Shown here: positions 1 through 8,451 of the stretch, one piece after another
How the letters are laid out: each line of letters begins with the position of its first letter
How positions within the stretch are numbered: the first letter of the stretch is position 1
Assembly (NCBI GenBank): GCA_029932915.1
Contig: JAOZPE010000016.1
Span: forward strand, 1 to 50,478
Direction: 5' to 3'
From: Candidatus Krumholzibacteriia bacterium
Lineage (GTDB): Bacteria > Krumholzibacteriota > Krumholzibacteriia > JAJRXK01
DNA length: 50,478 nucleotides
Program-made: the position numbers and the translations under genes
Notes under the pieces: generated by a model
What the model was told of the DNA's origin: nothing
Database searches by the model: none
The model's input: the letters and a program-made list of their open reading frames with translations, nothing else

Positions 1-246
1 ATGATCCTGCTTGAAGAAACGATGCGTTATCTTGGGCAGGATCAAGGTCAGCAATTCTCCTCATCACAATTCACCGCAGCGGCGTGTTCGTTCTGGAGAT
101 GCGCCGCGGGTGTGGTGGGGGGAGCCATTCTGGGTGGACTCACGGGCGCCGCTGCGGGCTCAGTGGTTCCTGCCATTGGAACAGCGGCTGGTGGCGTGTT
201 GGGGGCAATCGGTGGTGGTTTGACCGGTGCCGCGGCCGCTTGCTAG
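1..246 (+). CDS. Glycine-zipper, bacteriocin-like small protein (may be truncated at the left edge)
   Basis: The frame opens with ATG at base 1 of the window and codes for up to 81 residues. A further ATG lies at base 22, and the real start could be outside the window. Residues 1-28 are polar. Residues 35-80 are almost only Gly, Ala, Val, Leu and Ile with repeated G-x3-G spacing (GGAILGGLTGAAAG, then GGVLGAIGGG). Cysteines are at 29, 34 and the C-terminus (81). This resembles the hydrophobic core of class II/two-peptide bacteriocins and other glycine-zipper membrane peptides. No clear double-glycine leader cleavage site is visible. Base composition is lower in G+C than the neighbours, which would fit an acquired gene. 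A small membrane protein follows 38 bp downstream and could be its immunity partner. The alternative is a glycine-zipper membrane protein unrelated to bacteriocins. Function is inferred only from composition. Confidence 0.5.
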   Translation: MILLEETMRYLGQDQGQQFSSSQFTAAACSFWRCAAGVVGGAILGGLTGAAAGSVVPAIGTAAGGVLGAIGGGLTGAAAAC

Positions 247-284
247 CTTCCTGGTGCTCATCTTTCCTGCCGGAGGGAATATCC

Positions 285-470
285 ATGATCAAGAACAACA
301 GCCTCCTGGTCCTCGTGCTCAGTTCCGCCGCTTCTCTCGTGTCGCTGATCGTGTTGCTGAAGGTCATCGGGGCGGGTCGGAGTCCAGTCGTCATCGGGAT
401 GGCGGGTCTTGGTTTCGTGATCTTCGTCTCCCTGCTCATCAGGGTGCTGGTGAGCATGGTGAGGGCTTGA
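285..470 (+). CDS. Small two-TM hydrophobic protein, possible immunity protein
   Basis: This 61-residue protein starts at ATG 285, with the ribosome-binding sequence CGGAGGG at 271-277 spaced 7 bases before it. That site decides this start over upstream in-frame codons. Two hydrophobic segments are visible, about residues 6-26 and 33-57, joined by a short loop containing G-A-G-R-S-P. The termini are basic (IKNN at the start, RA at the end). It lies 38 bp after the glycine-rich small gene on the same strand, so the two are probably co-transcribed. Small hydrophobic proteins next to bacteriocin-like genes are often immunity proteins, but nothing in the sequence proves that here. I recognise no family. 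Confidence 0.6.
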   Translation: MIKNNSLLVLVLSSAASLVSLIVLLKVIGAGRSPVVIGMAGLGFVIFVSLLIRVLVSMVRA

Positions 471-501
471 GCAGGGGTGCCGCAGGTTTTCCGGGAAGTC
501 C

Positions 502-1437
502 TCAGGGCGAGGTTTTGAGTGGGGCCAGGAAGCTTCGCAGGCGCTCCCAGAAGCCCTTGTGCTGGTGGCAGTCCGAATGTCCGCGCCCGGGCAGCATCCA
601 CACCTCGGCGTGGCCGGGCCGGGCCGCCGCGGCCAGTTCGTGAGCCTGTGAGGGGGGCACCACCACATCCTGGTCTCCATGCACCAGGAGGAACTTCGCC
701 TCGGCATGGGCGATGTTGTTCACCGGGGCGATGGCGTCGAAGGTCTGGCCGATGCGCCACTGGAAGTAGCGGAACAGGACGGAGGTCACCGGAGCGGGAA
801 CGTGGCGGTGGGTGAACTCGGGCCGCATCACCTCCACCGGATGGGCGAAGGCGCCCACGGTGACCGCGGCACGGATGCGCGGGTCGTGGGCCGCGGCCCA
901 GACCGCGGCCGCCCCGCCGATGGACAGTCCGATGACACCCATGCGCTCGGGGTCGGCGTGGGGCCTTCCGGCCGCGAAGTCGACGGCAGCCAGGATGTCC
1001 TCACCGAACTTCAGCATGCTCGAGAAGCGGTCGCGGTCGCTCGAACCGTGATTGCGCGAGTCGAAGGCCAGCAGGTGGAAGCCCTGCCCGTGCAGGTGGA
1101 CGATGTAGTCCATCACCCGCTGGAGGTTGCGCCCCCAACCGTGGACGAGGATGAGGGTGGGAGCGGACGGAGGTGTCTGCGCCGAGCCCGCACCGGATGC
1201 CATCGCCGCGTCGGCGCCTGCGACGTTCGAGTCCATCCGTCCGGCCTCGGCCGGAATCCACCAGCCGTAGAGGCTACGCCCATTCGCGGTGGGGAAGCGC
1301 ACCTCCTCGAAGGCGATGCCCTCGTCGGCGGGGGTGCGCTGGTGGGGAAAGCGGGGATTGCGGTACAGGCGGGAGACGCCGAAGGCGAGAAGCGACACCA
1401 CCGCCGCGACGATCACCAGGATCCACACCATGCTCAT
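502..1437 (-). CDS. Membrane-anchored alpha/beta hydrolase (serine hydrolase)
   Basis: The 311-residue protein starts at an ATG preceded by GGAAAGGAAGG. Residues 4-24 form one N-terminal hydrophobic segment (signal anchor), so the catalytic domain probably faces the periplasm. The alpha/beta-hydrolase fold is clear: oxyanion-loop motif HGWGRN at 99-104, nucleophile elbow GLSIGG with Ser172, acid loop GDQD (Asp257) and catalytic His287 in GRGHSD. This arrangement matches the BAAT/dienelactone-hydrolase-like and DUF1749-type hydrolases that cleave esters or amides. The substrate cannot be read from the sequence. Residues 66-92 are a low-complexity Ala/Gly/Ser insertion just before the core strand. 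The gene is divergent from the lipid-kinase gene, with 281 bp between their starts. Confidence 0.9.
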   Translation of the reverse strand: MSMVWILVIVAAVVSLLAFGVSRLYRNPRFPHQRTPADEGIAFEEVRFPTANGRSLYGWWIPAEAGRMDSNVAGADAAMASGAGSAQTPPSAPTLILVHGWGRNLQRVMDYIVHLHGQGFHLLAFDSRNHGSSDRDRFSSMLKFGEDILAAVDFAAGRPHADPERMGVIGLSIGGAAAVWAAAHDPRIRAAVTVGAFAHPVEVMRPEFTHRHVPAPVTSVLFRYFQWRIGQTFDAIAPVNNIAHAEAKFLLVHGDQDVVVPPSQAHELAAAARPGHAEVWMLPGRGHSDCHQHKGFWERLRSFLAPLKTSP

Positions 1438-1686
1438 CCGCCTTCCTTTCCGGCGCGTCCGGGCGGATGCCTCCGCCTTGCCTGCCGCGCGCCGGCCACC
1501 GTGTTCCGCGCTTCGCTTCCCGGCCTCGCTGGAAGGTAGGCGGGGGCCGCCGTGGCGCCAAGGGCACGCTTCCCCTGCCCAGGGCGGATCGCCCACACCG
1601 GCGTGGATCGCCTGGGTCGCGGTGGCCTCCGAACGGCTCTCGCCTCGCCGCTGCGGGCAGTCCTTTCCGCCGGCGGGGGCTTTGGG

Positions 1687-1712
1687 TACACTCACACCAC
1701 ACGATTTCGGGG
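1687..1712 (+). promoter_or_regulatory. Putative -10 element and ribosome-binding site for the lipid kinase gene
   Basis: TACACT at 1687-1692 matches the -10 consensus in 4 of 6 positions. A weak ribosome-binding sequence GGGG lies at 1709-1712, 6 bases before the GTG at 1719. No convincing -35 hexamer is seen. TACACT/TATACT-like boxes recur upstream of other genes in this window, which supports the assignment. Confidence 0.35.
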
Positions 1713-1718
1713 AAAGAC

Positions 1719-2669
1719 GTGTCCATCATGGAGAGTCCATTGCCCGCGCCAGCTCCGACGATCATCTTCAACCCTGCCGCCGGGTCGACGGTTCGCCGCG
1801 TCGAGGAGGAGCGTCTGCGCCGGATCCTGCGCGAGGAGGGCCTGCCCCAGCAGTGGGTGCGCACCGAGATCGAGCGCGACGCCGACGCCATCCTCCGCGA
1901 CGACCGGGGCGAGGGACCGGTGGTGGTCATCGGTGGCGACGGGACCCTGCAGCGGGCCGCCCGTGTGCTGGCCGGCACCGACCGTCCCCTGGTGATCGTT
2001 CCTTCGGGGACGGGCAACGTGATGGCCCTGCGCCTGGGCATCCCCATGGGACTGCGCGCGGCCCTGCGCCTGGTGCGCGAAGGTGTCCCGCGCCGGGTGG
2101 ACGTGGGCCGCAGCGGGGATGAACCCTTCCTGCTTTCCATCGGCGGCGGCTTCGAGGGTCACCTCATCCGCGAGGCGGGCCGCGAGCTGAAGAAGGTGCT
2201 CGGCAAGTCGGCCTACGTGTTCAGTGCGGCGCGCCATCTCCCCATCAACCATCATCGCTTCCACATCGTCGTCGATGAACAGAAACTGGAGGTCACCGCC
2301 GCCTCGGTCATGGTGGCCAACTTCGGGACGCAGATGGGAAGCTGGATCTTCCCGCCGGAGGCCCGCGGTCAGGACGCCCTGCTCGACGTGGCCATCATCC
2401 GGGCCCAGACCTTCGAACAGGTGGTGACCCTGGTGGCCTCCTCCCTCGGCGCTCCCACCCGTCCCGAGGGCGGGTTGACCCTCCTGCGGGGCCGCCACGT
2501 GAGCGTCCACTGCGAGGATCCCATTCCCGTCCAGCTCGACGGCGACGACCAGGGCGATCACGAGGACTTCGAGGCCCATATCGAACCGGCTGCGCTGCCG
2601 GTCCTCGTTCCGCGCAAGCCGCGTCCGAGCTCGGCCATCGCCTGGCCGCCGCGCCTGGATTGGCCCTAG
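1719..2669 (+). CDS. Diacylglycerol/sphingoid-base kinase family protein (YegS/DgkB-like)
   Basis: The protein has 316 residues from GTG 1719, or 313 from the in-frame ATG at 1728. GTG is preferred because its spacing from GGGG is better. The N-terminal catalytic domain shows the family signatures: NPAAGS near residues 18-23, the nucleotide-binding GGDGT at 72-76, and PSGTGN at 95-100. A C-terminal beta-sandwich domain follows. Members phosphorylate diacylglycerol or related lipids with ATP on the inner face of the membrane, recycling lipid or modifying long-chain bases. The lipid substrate here is not determined. The stop codon TAG (2667-2669) overlaps the stop of the convergent glycosyltransferase gene, so no terminator lies between them. 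Confidence 0.9.
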   Translation: MSIMESPLPAPAPTIIFNPAAGSTVRRVEEERLRRILREEGLPQQWVRTEIERDADAILRDDRGEGPVVVIGGDGTLQRAARVLAGTDRPLVIVPSGTGNVMALRLGIPMGLRAALRLVREGVPRRVDVGRSGDEPFLLSIGGGFEGHLIREAGRELKKVLGKSAYVFSAARHLPINHHRFHIVVDEQKLEVTAASVMVANFGTQMGSWIFPPEARGQDALLDVAIIRAQTFEQVVTLVASSLGAPTRPEGGLTLLRGRHVSVHCEDPIPVQLDGDDQGDHEDFEAHIEPAALPVLVPRKPRPSSAIAWPPRLDWP

Positions 2670-4495
2670 CCGTCCGTGTCCAGGGGCTTCAACTCGAGGG
2701 TCCTGCCCCGCACCGAGTGATAGAGCTGCTGGAAGAGCATGACGAGGCGCGTGGCCGTGGTGGTGTCCTCCTCGTGCTCGAGGATGTAGTGCAGGAAGGG
2801 TTGGGCGTTCTCGTCGAGGTGTTCGGGGGGAATGGGCAGACGGTCCGGATCGTAGATGAACGAGCGGCGGGCGTCGCCGCCTCCGACCACCCACAGGTCG
2901 TGCAAGGCCCGCTGGAACTGCCCGGCGGCGACTGCCACCAGGGCCGAGTAGAAGCGGGCGTTGGCCAGATCGCCCCAGAAGGAGAGCCGGGGTCCCCCGT
3001 CGTCGAAGAGCACCAGGGCATCGCCCCGCAGGCCATCGAGGTGACTGTCCCAGCGGGTCTTCACACCCTCGGGAACCATCACCGACAGTCCCACCGCTCC
3101 CTCGATGGCCACGTACACCTGTGAGTTGATCCGCTGCGCCTGGGCGGCGGGGATCTGCCGGGGCCAGTCGGTGTAGGTCGCGGCCAGCACGGCCAGGGTC
3201 TGTCCCTCCTGCAGGGGCAGACTGCGCACCAGGCGGTGTACCTCGTATGCGATGGCGCTGCGCCGGGCCAGCGGGTTGCGCAGGAGTCCCCGCTCGTCGC
3301 GTGCACCCAGTTGCTGCCGGGTGGAGAGGAAGGCGAAGGCCGCCAGCACGATGGCCGCTGCGGCCAGGGTCCAGATGGTCCGCCGCGCGCGTTCCCTTCC
3401 ACCGTGGGATTCGGGCAACAGCAGCTCGACCACCCTTCCCAGCGTCCATCCCCAGCCGACGACGGCCGCCAGCAGGTAATAGGGCTGCAGGTGGCGCAGC
3501 AGGGGCAGCACGGGCACCAGGCTCAGCAGCGACCAGCCCCACCACCACAGCGCGGCGCGCTCGCGGTGCCGCCACCTCCACAGCGCGAAGACCAGCCATG
3601 CGGCCCACACCGCCAGGCCCACCCAGGGCAGCGATGGGGTGCGCAGCAGGGCGAAACCCCGCGGGGAGGCGAGCCAGGCCCCCAGCGCGCCCAGGTTCAT
3701 CAGCCACAGGCGGGGGCCGCCCATGGCATAGGGGTCGTAGGGTGAGTGCGGTCCCATCGCCCGCAGCACCAGCGTGGCGGCGGCCAGCGATCCCAGGGCG
3801 AGTACCCCCAACGCGCCCCATGCGAGACCCCGCCGTCGGGGGAAGGTGCCCGAGGATGCAGGTGCGGCTCGCGACCCGGGCCCTTCGGTAGCCGCTCGTT
3901 TGGTGGCCGCTCCCGTCCGGGTCCATCCGGACACAGCCAGCATCACCGGCAGGGCCACCAGCGCCGCTTCCTTGGTGAAGAAGGAGAGCAGCCCCAGGCC
4001 CACCGCCAGCGCCGTGCTGCCCCCTCTTGCGCTGAGCCACGCATCGAGCGCGGCCAGGGCGAACAGGACGGCGAAGATCTCCGCCGAGGCGCTGGCCCAG
4101 AACACCGGAATCAGGACCGTTGGCGTCGCGGCCGCCACCAGGCCGGCCACCGTGGCTCCCACCCTGCCCAGGCCGGTCCGCCGGGCCAGGCGGACCACCA
4201 GCACGCAGGCCAGCGCCCAGGCCAGCAGGGCGGCGCCGTGCCAGGCGGCCGATTGCAGGTCGAAGAGGGTCACCCCGATGCGGAAGCCCCAGATCCTGGA
4301 CAATGGCCGGGCCGCGTCGGCCAGGGCTGTGCTGCGGCCGAGCGCCTGGGCCAGATGGGGCCAGTCGTCCTGGAAGAAGTAGCCGCGCAGCGCGGGCAGG
4401 TGCGCCACCACCGCGGTGAGGGCCACCAGGGCCCACCACAGGGGCCGGCGTCCCGTCGAATCGCGTTGGGAGGGCGTCGCCGATGCTTCTTCCAT
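2666..4495 (-). CDS. GT-C fold membrane glycosyltransferase-like protein
   Basis: This 609-residue polytopic protein starts at ATG 4495 after AGGAG spaced about 6-7 bases. About ten hydrophobic segments fill residues 20-420. The first external loop holds the acidic motif QDDWPH at about residues 42-47, typical of GT-C lipid-phosphate-sugar-dependent transferases (PMT/ArnT/GT83-like). A soluble C-terminal part of about 190 residues follows and resembles no domain I know. Such enzymes move a sugar from a polyprenyl phosphate donor to protein, lipid A or wall glycan at the outer face of the inner membrane. The acceptor here is unknown. A second protein with the same architecture is at 9218-11317, so the strain keeps at least two paralogous systems. 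Confidence 0.8.
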   Translation of the reverse strand: MEEASATPSQRDSTGRRPLWWALVALTAVVAHLPALRGYFFQDDWPHLAQALGRSTALADAARPLSRIWGFRIGVTLFDLQSAAWHGAALLAWALACVLVVRLARRTGLGRVGATVAGLVAAATPTVLIPVFWASASAEIFAVLFALAALDAWLSARGGSTALAVGLGLLSFFTKEAALVALPVMLAVSGWTRTGAATKRAATEGPGSRAAPASSGTFPRRRGLAWGALGVLALGSLAAATLVLRAMGPHSPYDPYAMGGPRLWLMNLGALGAWLASPRGFALLRTPSLPWVGLAVWAAWLVFALWRWRHRERAALWWWGWSLLSLVPVLPLLRHLQPYYLLAAVVGWGWTLGRVVELLLPESHGGRERARRTIWTLAAAAIVLAAFAFLSTRQQLGARDERGLLRNPLARRSAIAYEVHRLVRSLPLQEGQTLAVLAATYTDWPRQIPAAQAQRINSQVYVAIEGAVGLSVMVPEGVKTRWDSHLDGLRGDALVLFDDGGPRLSFWGDLANARFYSALVAVAAGQFQRALHDLWVVGGGDARRSFIYDPDRLPIPPEHLDENAQPFLHYILEHEEDTTTATRLVMLFQQLYHSVRGRTLELKPLDTDG

Positions 4496-4734
4496 CGAGC
4501 ATCTCCTGCGGGTTGGGGATTCGGGCCGGGTCGTCGACGGCAGATGGTAGTGCCGATGGGCCGGGGCCGACAGATCCAATTCGGCCGGAAGGGGCCGCAG
4601 TGGCGGTGATGGTCCCGCTGCCGGCCTCGGGGTGCGGCCTCGCCCGGCGGCTGCCGATTGACCTGAAGGGGTGGATGGGAGCATCTTCCCGGCATTCCTT
4701 CATCCCCTTCCTTCCCTCCATCCCGGGAGCCATC

Positions 4735-6924
4735 GTGCAGCACCGCTTCGCCATGCCGTCCTTCCACCCGTATCTCCTCCTGGCCGGGCTCGTGGCCGCC
4801 ATCGTGTCCGCTCCATCCCTGACTCCGGCCCTGCTCGGCCACGGCGGCGAGGCCTGTGCCGCCGGCCTGCACTATCCCCCCGCCCGCACGGTCGACGTCA
4901 TCGAAGATCACTTCGGCGTCGAGGTGGCCGATCCCTACCGCTGGATGGAGGACCCCGACGATCCCGAGCTGCAGCCGTGGATCGCCCAGGAGAACGAGTT
5001 GACGCAGGAGTGGCTGGCCGGCGTGGCCGTGCGCGACTCCATCCGCGAGCGGCTGACCCGCCTGTGGGACTACCCGCGTACCAGCGCACCGTTCCGGCGG
5101 GGCGAGCGCCTGTTCTTCTTCCGCAACGACGGCCTGCAGAACCAGTCGGTGCTCTACGTGCAGGACGAGGGAAAGGGCGAGCCCCGCGTGCTGCTCGACC
5201 CGAACACCCTCTCGGAGGATGGCACGGTGGCCCTCGGTGGGATGGGTTTCAGCGAGGACGGGCGCTACCTGGCCTGGTCGACCAGCGACGGCGGATCGGA
5301 CTGGCGCAGCTGGCGGGTGCGCGACGTCGACACCGGACGTGACTTCGACGATCGCATCGAGTGGAGCAAGTTCAGTGGTGCCTCGTGGACCCATGACGAC
5401 ACGGGCTTCTACTACTCGCGCTATGACGAACCGGCCGAAGGCGAGGAACTCGAGCAGGCCAACTACAACCAGAAGCTCTACTACCATCGCCTGGGCACGC
5501 CCCAGAGCGACGATCTGCTCGTCTACGAGCGGCCCGACCACAAGGAGTGGGGCATCGGCGGCCGGGTGAGCGAGGACGGCCGCTACCTGATCATCGACAT
5601 CTGGAAGGGGACGGACCGCAACAACGCGGTCTTCTACCAGGACCTCCAGGGGGAAGGAGAAGTCGTCGAACTGTTGAAGGACTTCGACGCCAGCTACGGC
5701 TTCCTGGGCAACGACGGCGGGGTCTTCTACTTCCAGACCAACCTGGACGCTCCCCGTGGAAGGGTGATCGCCATCGACACCGCCCGCCCCCAGCGGGAGG
5801 ACTGGAAGGAACTCGTGGCCGAGCAGGAGGACACCCTGGACAACGTCTCCCTCATCGGAGACCTCTTCTTCGCCCAGTACATGCACGATGCGCAGGACAT
5901 CGTCCGCCGCTTCGCCCTCGACGGGCGTGAGCTGGACGCGGTCGAGTTGCCCGGCATCGGCAGCCTCGGCGGCTTCGGTGCCCGCCGCCAGGACACCGAC
6001 TTCTACTACACCTTCACGAGCTTCACCGAGCCGGCCACCATCTACCACTACGATGTGGCCAGCAACACGAGCACCCTGTACCACCGCAGCGAGATCGACT
6101 TCGATCCGAGTCCCTATGAGACGGTCCAGGTCTTCTGCCACTCGAAGGACGGAACGCGCATCCCCCTGTTCATCACCCACCGCAAGGGGGTGGAGCTGGA
6201 CGGGACGCATCCCTGCTACCTGTACGGTTACGGCGGCTTCAACATCCCGATGAAACCGCGCTTCTCGACCTCACGGGTGATCTGGCTGGAGATGGGCGGC
6301 ATCTACGCGCAGGCCTGTCTGCGCGGCGGAGGCGAATACGGGGAGGACTGGCACCAGGCGGGAAGCCTCGCGAACAAGCAGAACACCTTCGACGACTTCA
6401 TCGCCGCGGCCGAGTACCTCATCGAGAAGGGCTGGACCTCCACTCCGCGGCTGGCCATCGCCGGCGGGTCGAACGGCGGCCTGCTGGTGGGGGCCTGCGA
6501 GGTGCAGCGGCCCGATCTCTTCGGGGCCTGCCTGCCTGCGGTCGGCGTGCTCGACATGCTGCGTTTCGACAAGTGGACCATCGGCTGGGCCTGGCGCAGC
6601 GACTACGGCTCACCGGACGATCCCGAGCAGTTCAAGGTGCTGCTGGGCTACTCGCCCTACCACAACATCCAGGACGGGGTGCACTACCCGGCCACCTTCA
6701 TCACCACCGCCGACCACGACGACCGGGTCTTCCCCGCTCACAGCTTCAAGTTCGCGGCCCGTCTGCAGGCGGCCCAGGGAGGCGATGCGCCCATCCTCAT
6801 CCGCATCCAGACCCGGGCCGGGCACGGGGCGGGCAAGCCCACGGCGATGATCATCGCCGAGGAGGCCGATCGCTGGGCCTTCCTGGTGAAAGCATTGAGG
6901 ATCGGGGCGATGGGAGGGTCCTGA
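4735..6924 (+). CDS. Prolyl oligopeptidase, S9A family, secreted
   Basis: The protein has 729 residues from GTG 4735, chosen because GGGAG at 4725-4729 sits 5 bases ahead. ATG 4753 has no such site. An N-terminal signal sequence (about residues 10-42 ending near CAAG) precedes the conserved YPPARTV and DPYRWMED start of the S9A family. A beta-propeller follows, then the alpha/beta-hydrolase domain with Ser579 in GGSNGG, the acid in the D660-H-D-D663 loop, and His697 in RAGHGAG. The enzyme cleaves short proline-containing peptides after Pro, here most likely in the periplasm. Length and motifs are complete. It stands alone and is divergent from the GT-C gene. I see no regulator site. Confidence 0.95.
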   Translation: MQHRFAMPSFHPYLLLAGLVAAIVSAPSLTPALLGHGGEACAAGLHYPPARTVDVIEDHFGVEVADPYRWMEDPDDPELQPWIAQENELTQEWLAGVAVRDSIRERLTRLWDYPRTSAPFRRGERLFFFRNDGLQNQSVLYVQDEGKGEPRVLLDPNTLSEDGTVALGGMGFSEDGRYLAWSTSDGGSDWRSWRVRDVDTGRDFDDRIEWSKFSGASWTHDDTGFYYSRYDEPAEGEELEQANYNQKLYYHRLGTPQSDDLLVYERPDHKEWGIGGRVSEDGRYLIIDIWKGTDRNNAVFYQDLQGEGEVVELLKDFDASYGFLGNDGGVFYFQTNLDAPRGRVIAIDTARPQREDWKELVAEQEDTLDNVSLIGDLFFAQYMHDAQDIVRRFALDGRELDAVELPGIGSLGGFGARRQDTDFYYTFTSFTEPATIYHYDVASNTSTLYHRSEIDFDPSPYETVQVFCHSKDGTRIPLFITHRKGVELDGTHPCYLYGYGGFNIPMKPRFSTSRVIWLEMGGIYAQACLRGGGEYGEDWHQAGSLANKQNTFDDFIAAAEYLIEKGWTSTPRLAIAGGSNGGLLVGACEVQRPDLFGACLPAVGVLDMLRFDKWTIGWAWRSDYGSPDDPEQFKVLLGYSPYHNIQDGVHYPATFITTADHDDRVFPAHSFKFAARLQAAQGGDAPILIRIQTRAGHGAGKPTAMIIAEEADRWAFLVKALRIGAMGGS

Positions 6925-7068
6925 GGCAGGGAGTGGAGGAGATCCGCAGGCGGACGGATGCGGAAGTCGAGAATCTGAGTAGACTGTCCGCCATTCGTCT
7001 TCTGAACGCTTGCCTGTCCATCGCCGGGGGGGACTTGGAGGTCCTCAGCGGCGGTCGAGGGAGGAACC

Positions 7069-7512
7069 TTGCTGTTTTCGAGTTCATGTGAATACGGAAT
7101 CCGAGCCCTGACCCATCTGGCCATGCACCACGACGAGGGGCCGTGCCTGGTGCGGGAGATCGCAGAGGAAGAGTCGATTCCCCGGCACTACCTGGCCAAG
7201 ATCCTCCAGCAACTGGCGAGTCACGGCCTGGTCCGCTCGACCAAGGGCCCCGGCGGCGGTTTCGCCCTGGCCCGCGAGCCCCAGGAGCTCATGATCAGTG
7301 AGATCGTCGACATCCTCGAACCCGGCCAGAACCGTTCCCGCTGCGTGCTGGGGCTCGATGAGTGCAACGACGAGGCGCCGTGCCCCCTGCACGCGACCTG
7401 GAGCCGCCTGCGCGACCAGTTCTTCGATCAGTTGAGCCGGACCTCCCTCAGCGAGATGGCTCGCGTCCTCCAGGAGAAACGCAACGGCGGGAAGAAGCTC
7501 TCCCACCGCTAG
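7069..7512 (+). CDS. Rrf2-family transcriptional regulator, probable Fe-S sensor
   Basis: The 147-residue protein starts with TTG at 7069 after GGGAGG. The reading LLFSSSCEYGIRAL matches the usual Rrf2 N-terminus, which settles the non-ATG start. The winged-helix DNA-binding domain covers residues 1-80 (recognition helix about residues 37-50, wing GPGGGF at 60-65). Cysteines 92, 99 and 105 (C-x6-C-x5-C, in CVLGLDEC and PCPLH) match the iron-sulfur ligands of the IscR/NsrR/RsrR group, though the spacing is one residue longer than in IscR (C-x5-C-x5-C). It is therefore likely to sense iron-sulfur status, nitric oxide or redox. No isc or suf genes are nearby, so the targets lie elsewhere. Confidence 0.9.
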   Translation: MLFSSSCEYGIRALTHLAMHHDEGPCLVREIAEEESIPRHYLAKILQQLASHGLVRSTKGPGGGFALAREPQELMISEIVDILEPGQNRSRCVLGLDECNDEAPCPLHATWSRLRDQFFDQLSRTSLSEMARVLQEKRNGGKKLSHR

Positions 7513-7566
7513 TGCCCGTCCACGTCCGGAGGAAAGGATCCTGCCTCCGCCCATACCTGAGCTGCC

Positions 7567-7589
7567 GCGGCCCGTTCCATACGGGCCGC
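7567..7589. terminator. Bidirectional hairpin between convergent genes
   Basis: A perfect 9-bp stem, GCGGCCCGT with ACGGGCCGC, encloses the loop TCCAT. It lies between the ends of the Rrf2 gene and the convergent NlpC/P60 gene. There is no long T-tract, so strength is uncertain, but position and stem fit a shared terminator. Confidence 0.55.
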
Positions 7590-7595
7590 AGCCCA

Positions 7596-8093
7596 TCAGG
7601 GCGGTGGCAGCACCCTTCGCCCTCCTCGGTAGTGCTGGCGGAACCACGAGGCGTCCAGCGAATCGCGGCGCACCCGGCTGTCCCGGACACTGGCGTGGAT
7701 GAAGCGCCCATCGCCTTCGTAGATGCCCACGTGGGAGGGAAGTGAGCCCGCCTGGCCGAAGAAGACCAGATCGCCCGGGGCGAGCTCGTCTCGCGCCACC
7801 TCGACTCCGCGGCCGTACTGGGCGGCACACGAGCGAGGCAGCTCGATCCCGGCGGTGGCGAAGACCCGCATCACCAGACCCGAGCAGTCCACCCCGCTGC
7901 GGTCCGCGCCTCCGTAGCGGTAGGGAACCCCCAGGTACGAGCGCGCGATGGCGACCACCGAGCTCGAATCGGATTCGGCCTCCTCTCCACTCCACAGGGA
8001 CTTGCGGGGTGGGGAAGCGCAGCCGGCCGCGGTGGCCAGCGCTGCCGCAAGGGCCAGCAGGGCCCAGATTCCGGTCCGTCTCGGGTCGATCAT
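7596..8093 (-). CDS. NlpC/P60 cysteine peptidase lipoprotein
   Basis: This 165-residue protein has a lipoprotein signal: a hydrophobic stretch at 9-23 ends in ATAAGC, with Cys25 the lipidation site. The NlpC/P60 domain follows with catalytic Cys70 in DCSGL, His121 in SHVGIY and His133 as the third polar residue. GDLVFF is the conserved strand between them. Members hydrolyse the gamma-D-Glu to diamino-acid bond of murein stem peptides, as Spr/MepS does. It is expected to be anchored in the outer membrane facing the periplasm, and is small like MepS, with no extra binding domain. The start ATG is preceded by AAGAGAG. It is monocistronic and convergent with the Rrf2 regulator. Confidence 0.92.
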   Translation of the reverse strand: MIDPRRTGIWALLALAAALATAAGCASPPRKSLWSGEEAESDSSSVVAIARSYLGVPYRYGGADRSGVDCSGLVMRVFATAGIELPRSCAAQYGRGVEVARDELAPGDLVFFGQAGSLPSHVGIYEGDGRFIHASVRDSRVRRDSLDASWFRQHYRGGRRVLPPP

Positions 8094-8451
8094 CTCTCTT
8101 CGGTCTCCCTCGTGGAGGGCCGTCCATCCTCCGCTCATCCCGGCCGCCTTCGGGTGCCGGCTCGCCATTCCCCCCTGCACTGCGCATACCACCGCCACCG
8201 GGGTGGGGCCAAGGGCATTCCACGCCCCGGCCGCCGCCCGTCTCTCCAGACCCTCCAAGGGACCGGCCAGCAAGGACTTGACGCCGGAGGAACGGCAGTG
8301 GAGGATGCACCCGTGGGGAGACCACGGCGGGCCGGAGGACCGGTTGTGGGGGAGGTAGTCCCGATCGGGATTTTCTCCCCATCTCGTCCGCTACCGTGCT
8401 ACAATCAAGGCCCGTGGTTCCAGACGCCCTTGCCCCGTTGGAGGTACCCTG
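8094..8451 (+). promoter_or_regulatory. 358-bp divergent intergenic region with putative promoter
   Basis: The region separates the NlpC gene (minus) from the next plus-strand gene. TACAAT at 8400-8405 matches the -10 consensus in 5 of 6 positions and would start a transcript near 8412. No good -35 is seen. GGAGGT at 8440-8445 is a strong ribosome-binding site 6 bases before the TTG start at 8452. I see no credible gene, repeat or RNA structure in the rest. Confidence 0.4.

Noticed and set aside
1692-4802. Open frame of 1036 codons on the minus strand
   Set aside because: It is antisense to the lipid kinase and in another frame of the GT-C gene, both of which have clear motifs.
8112-8451. 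Possible coding region upstream of the secreted hypothetical gene
   Set aside because: The open frames there have random composition and no ribosome-binding site; it reads as a divergent promoter region.
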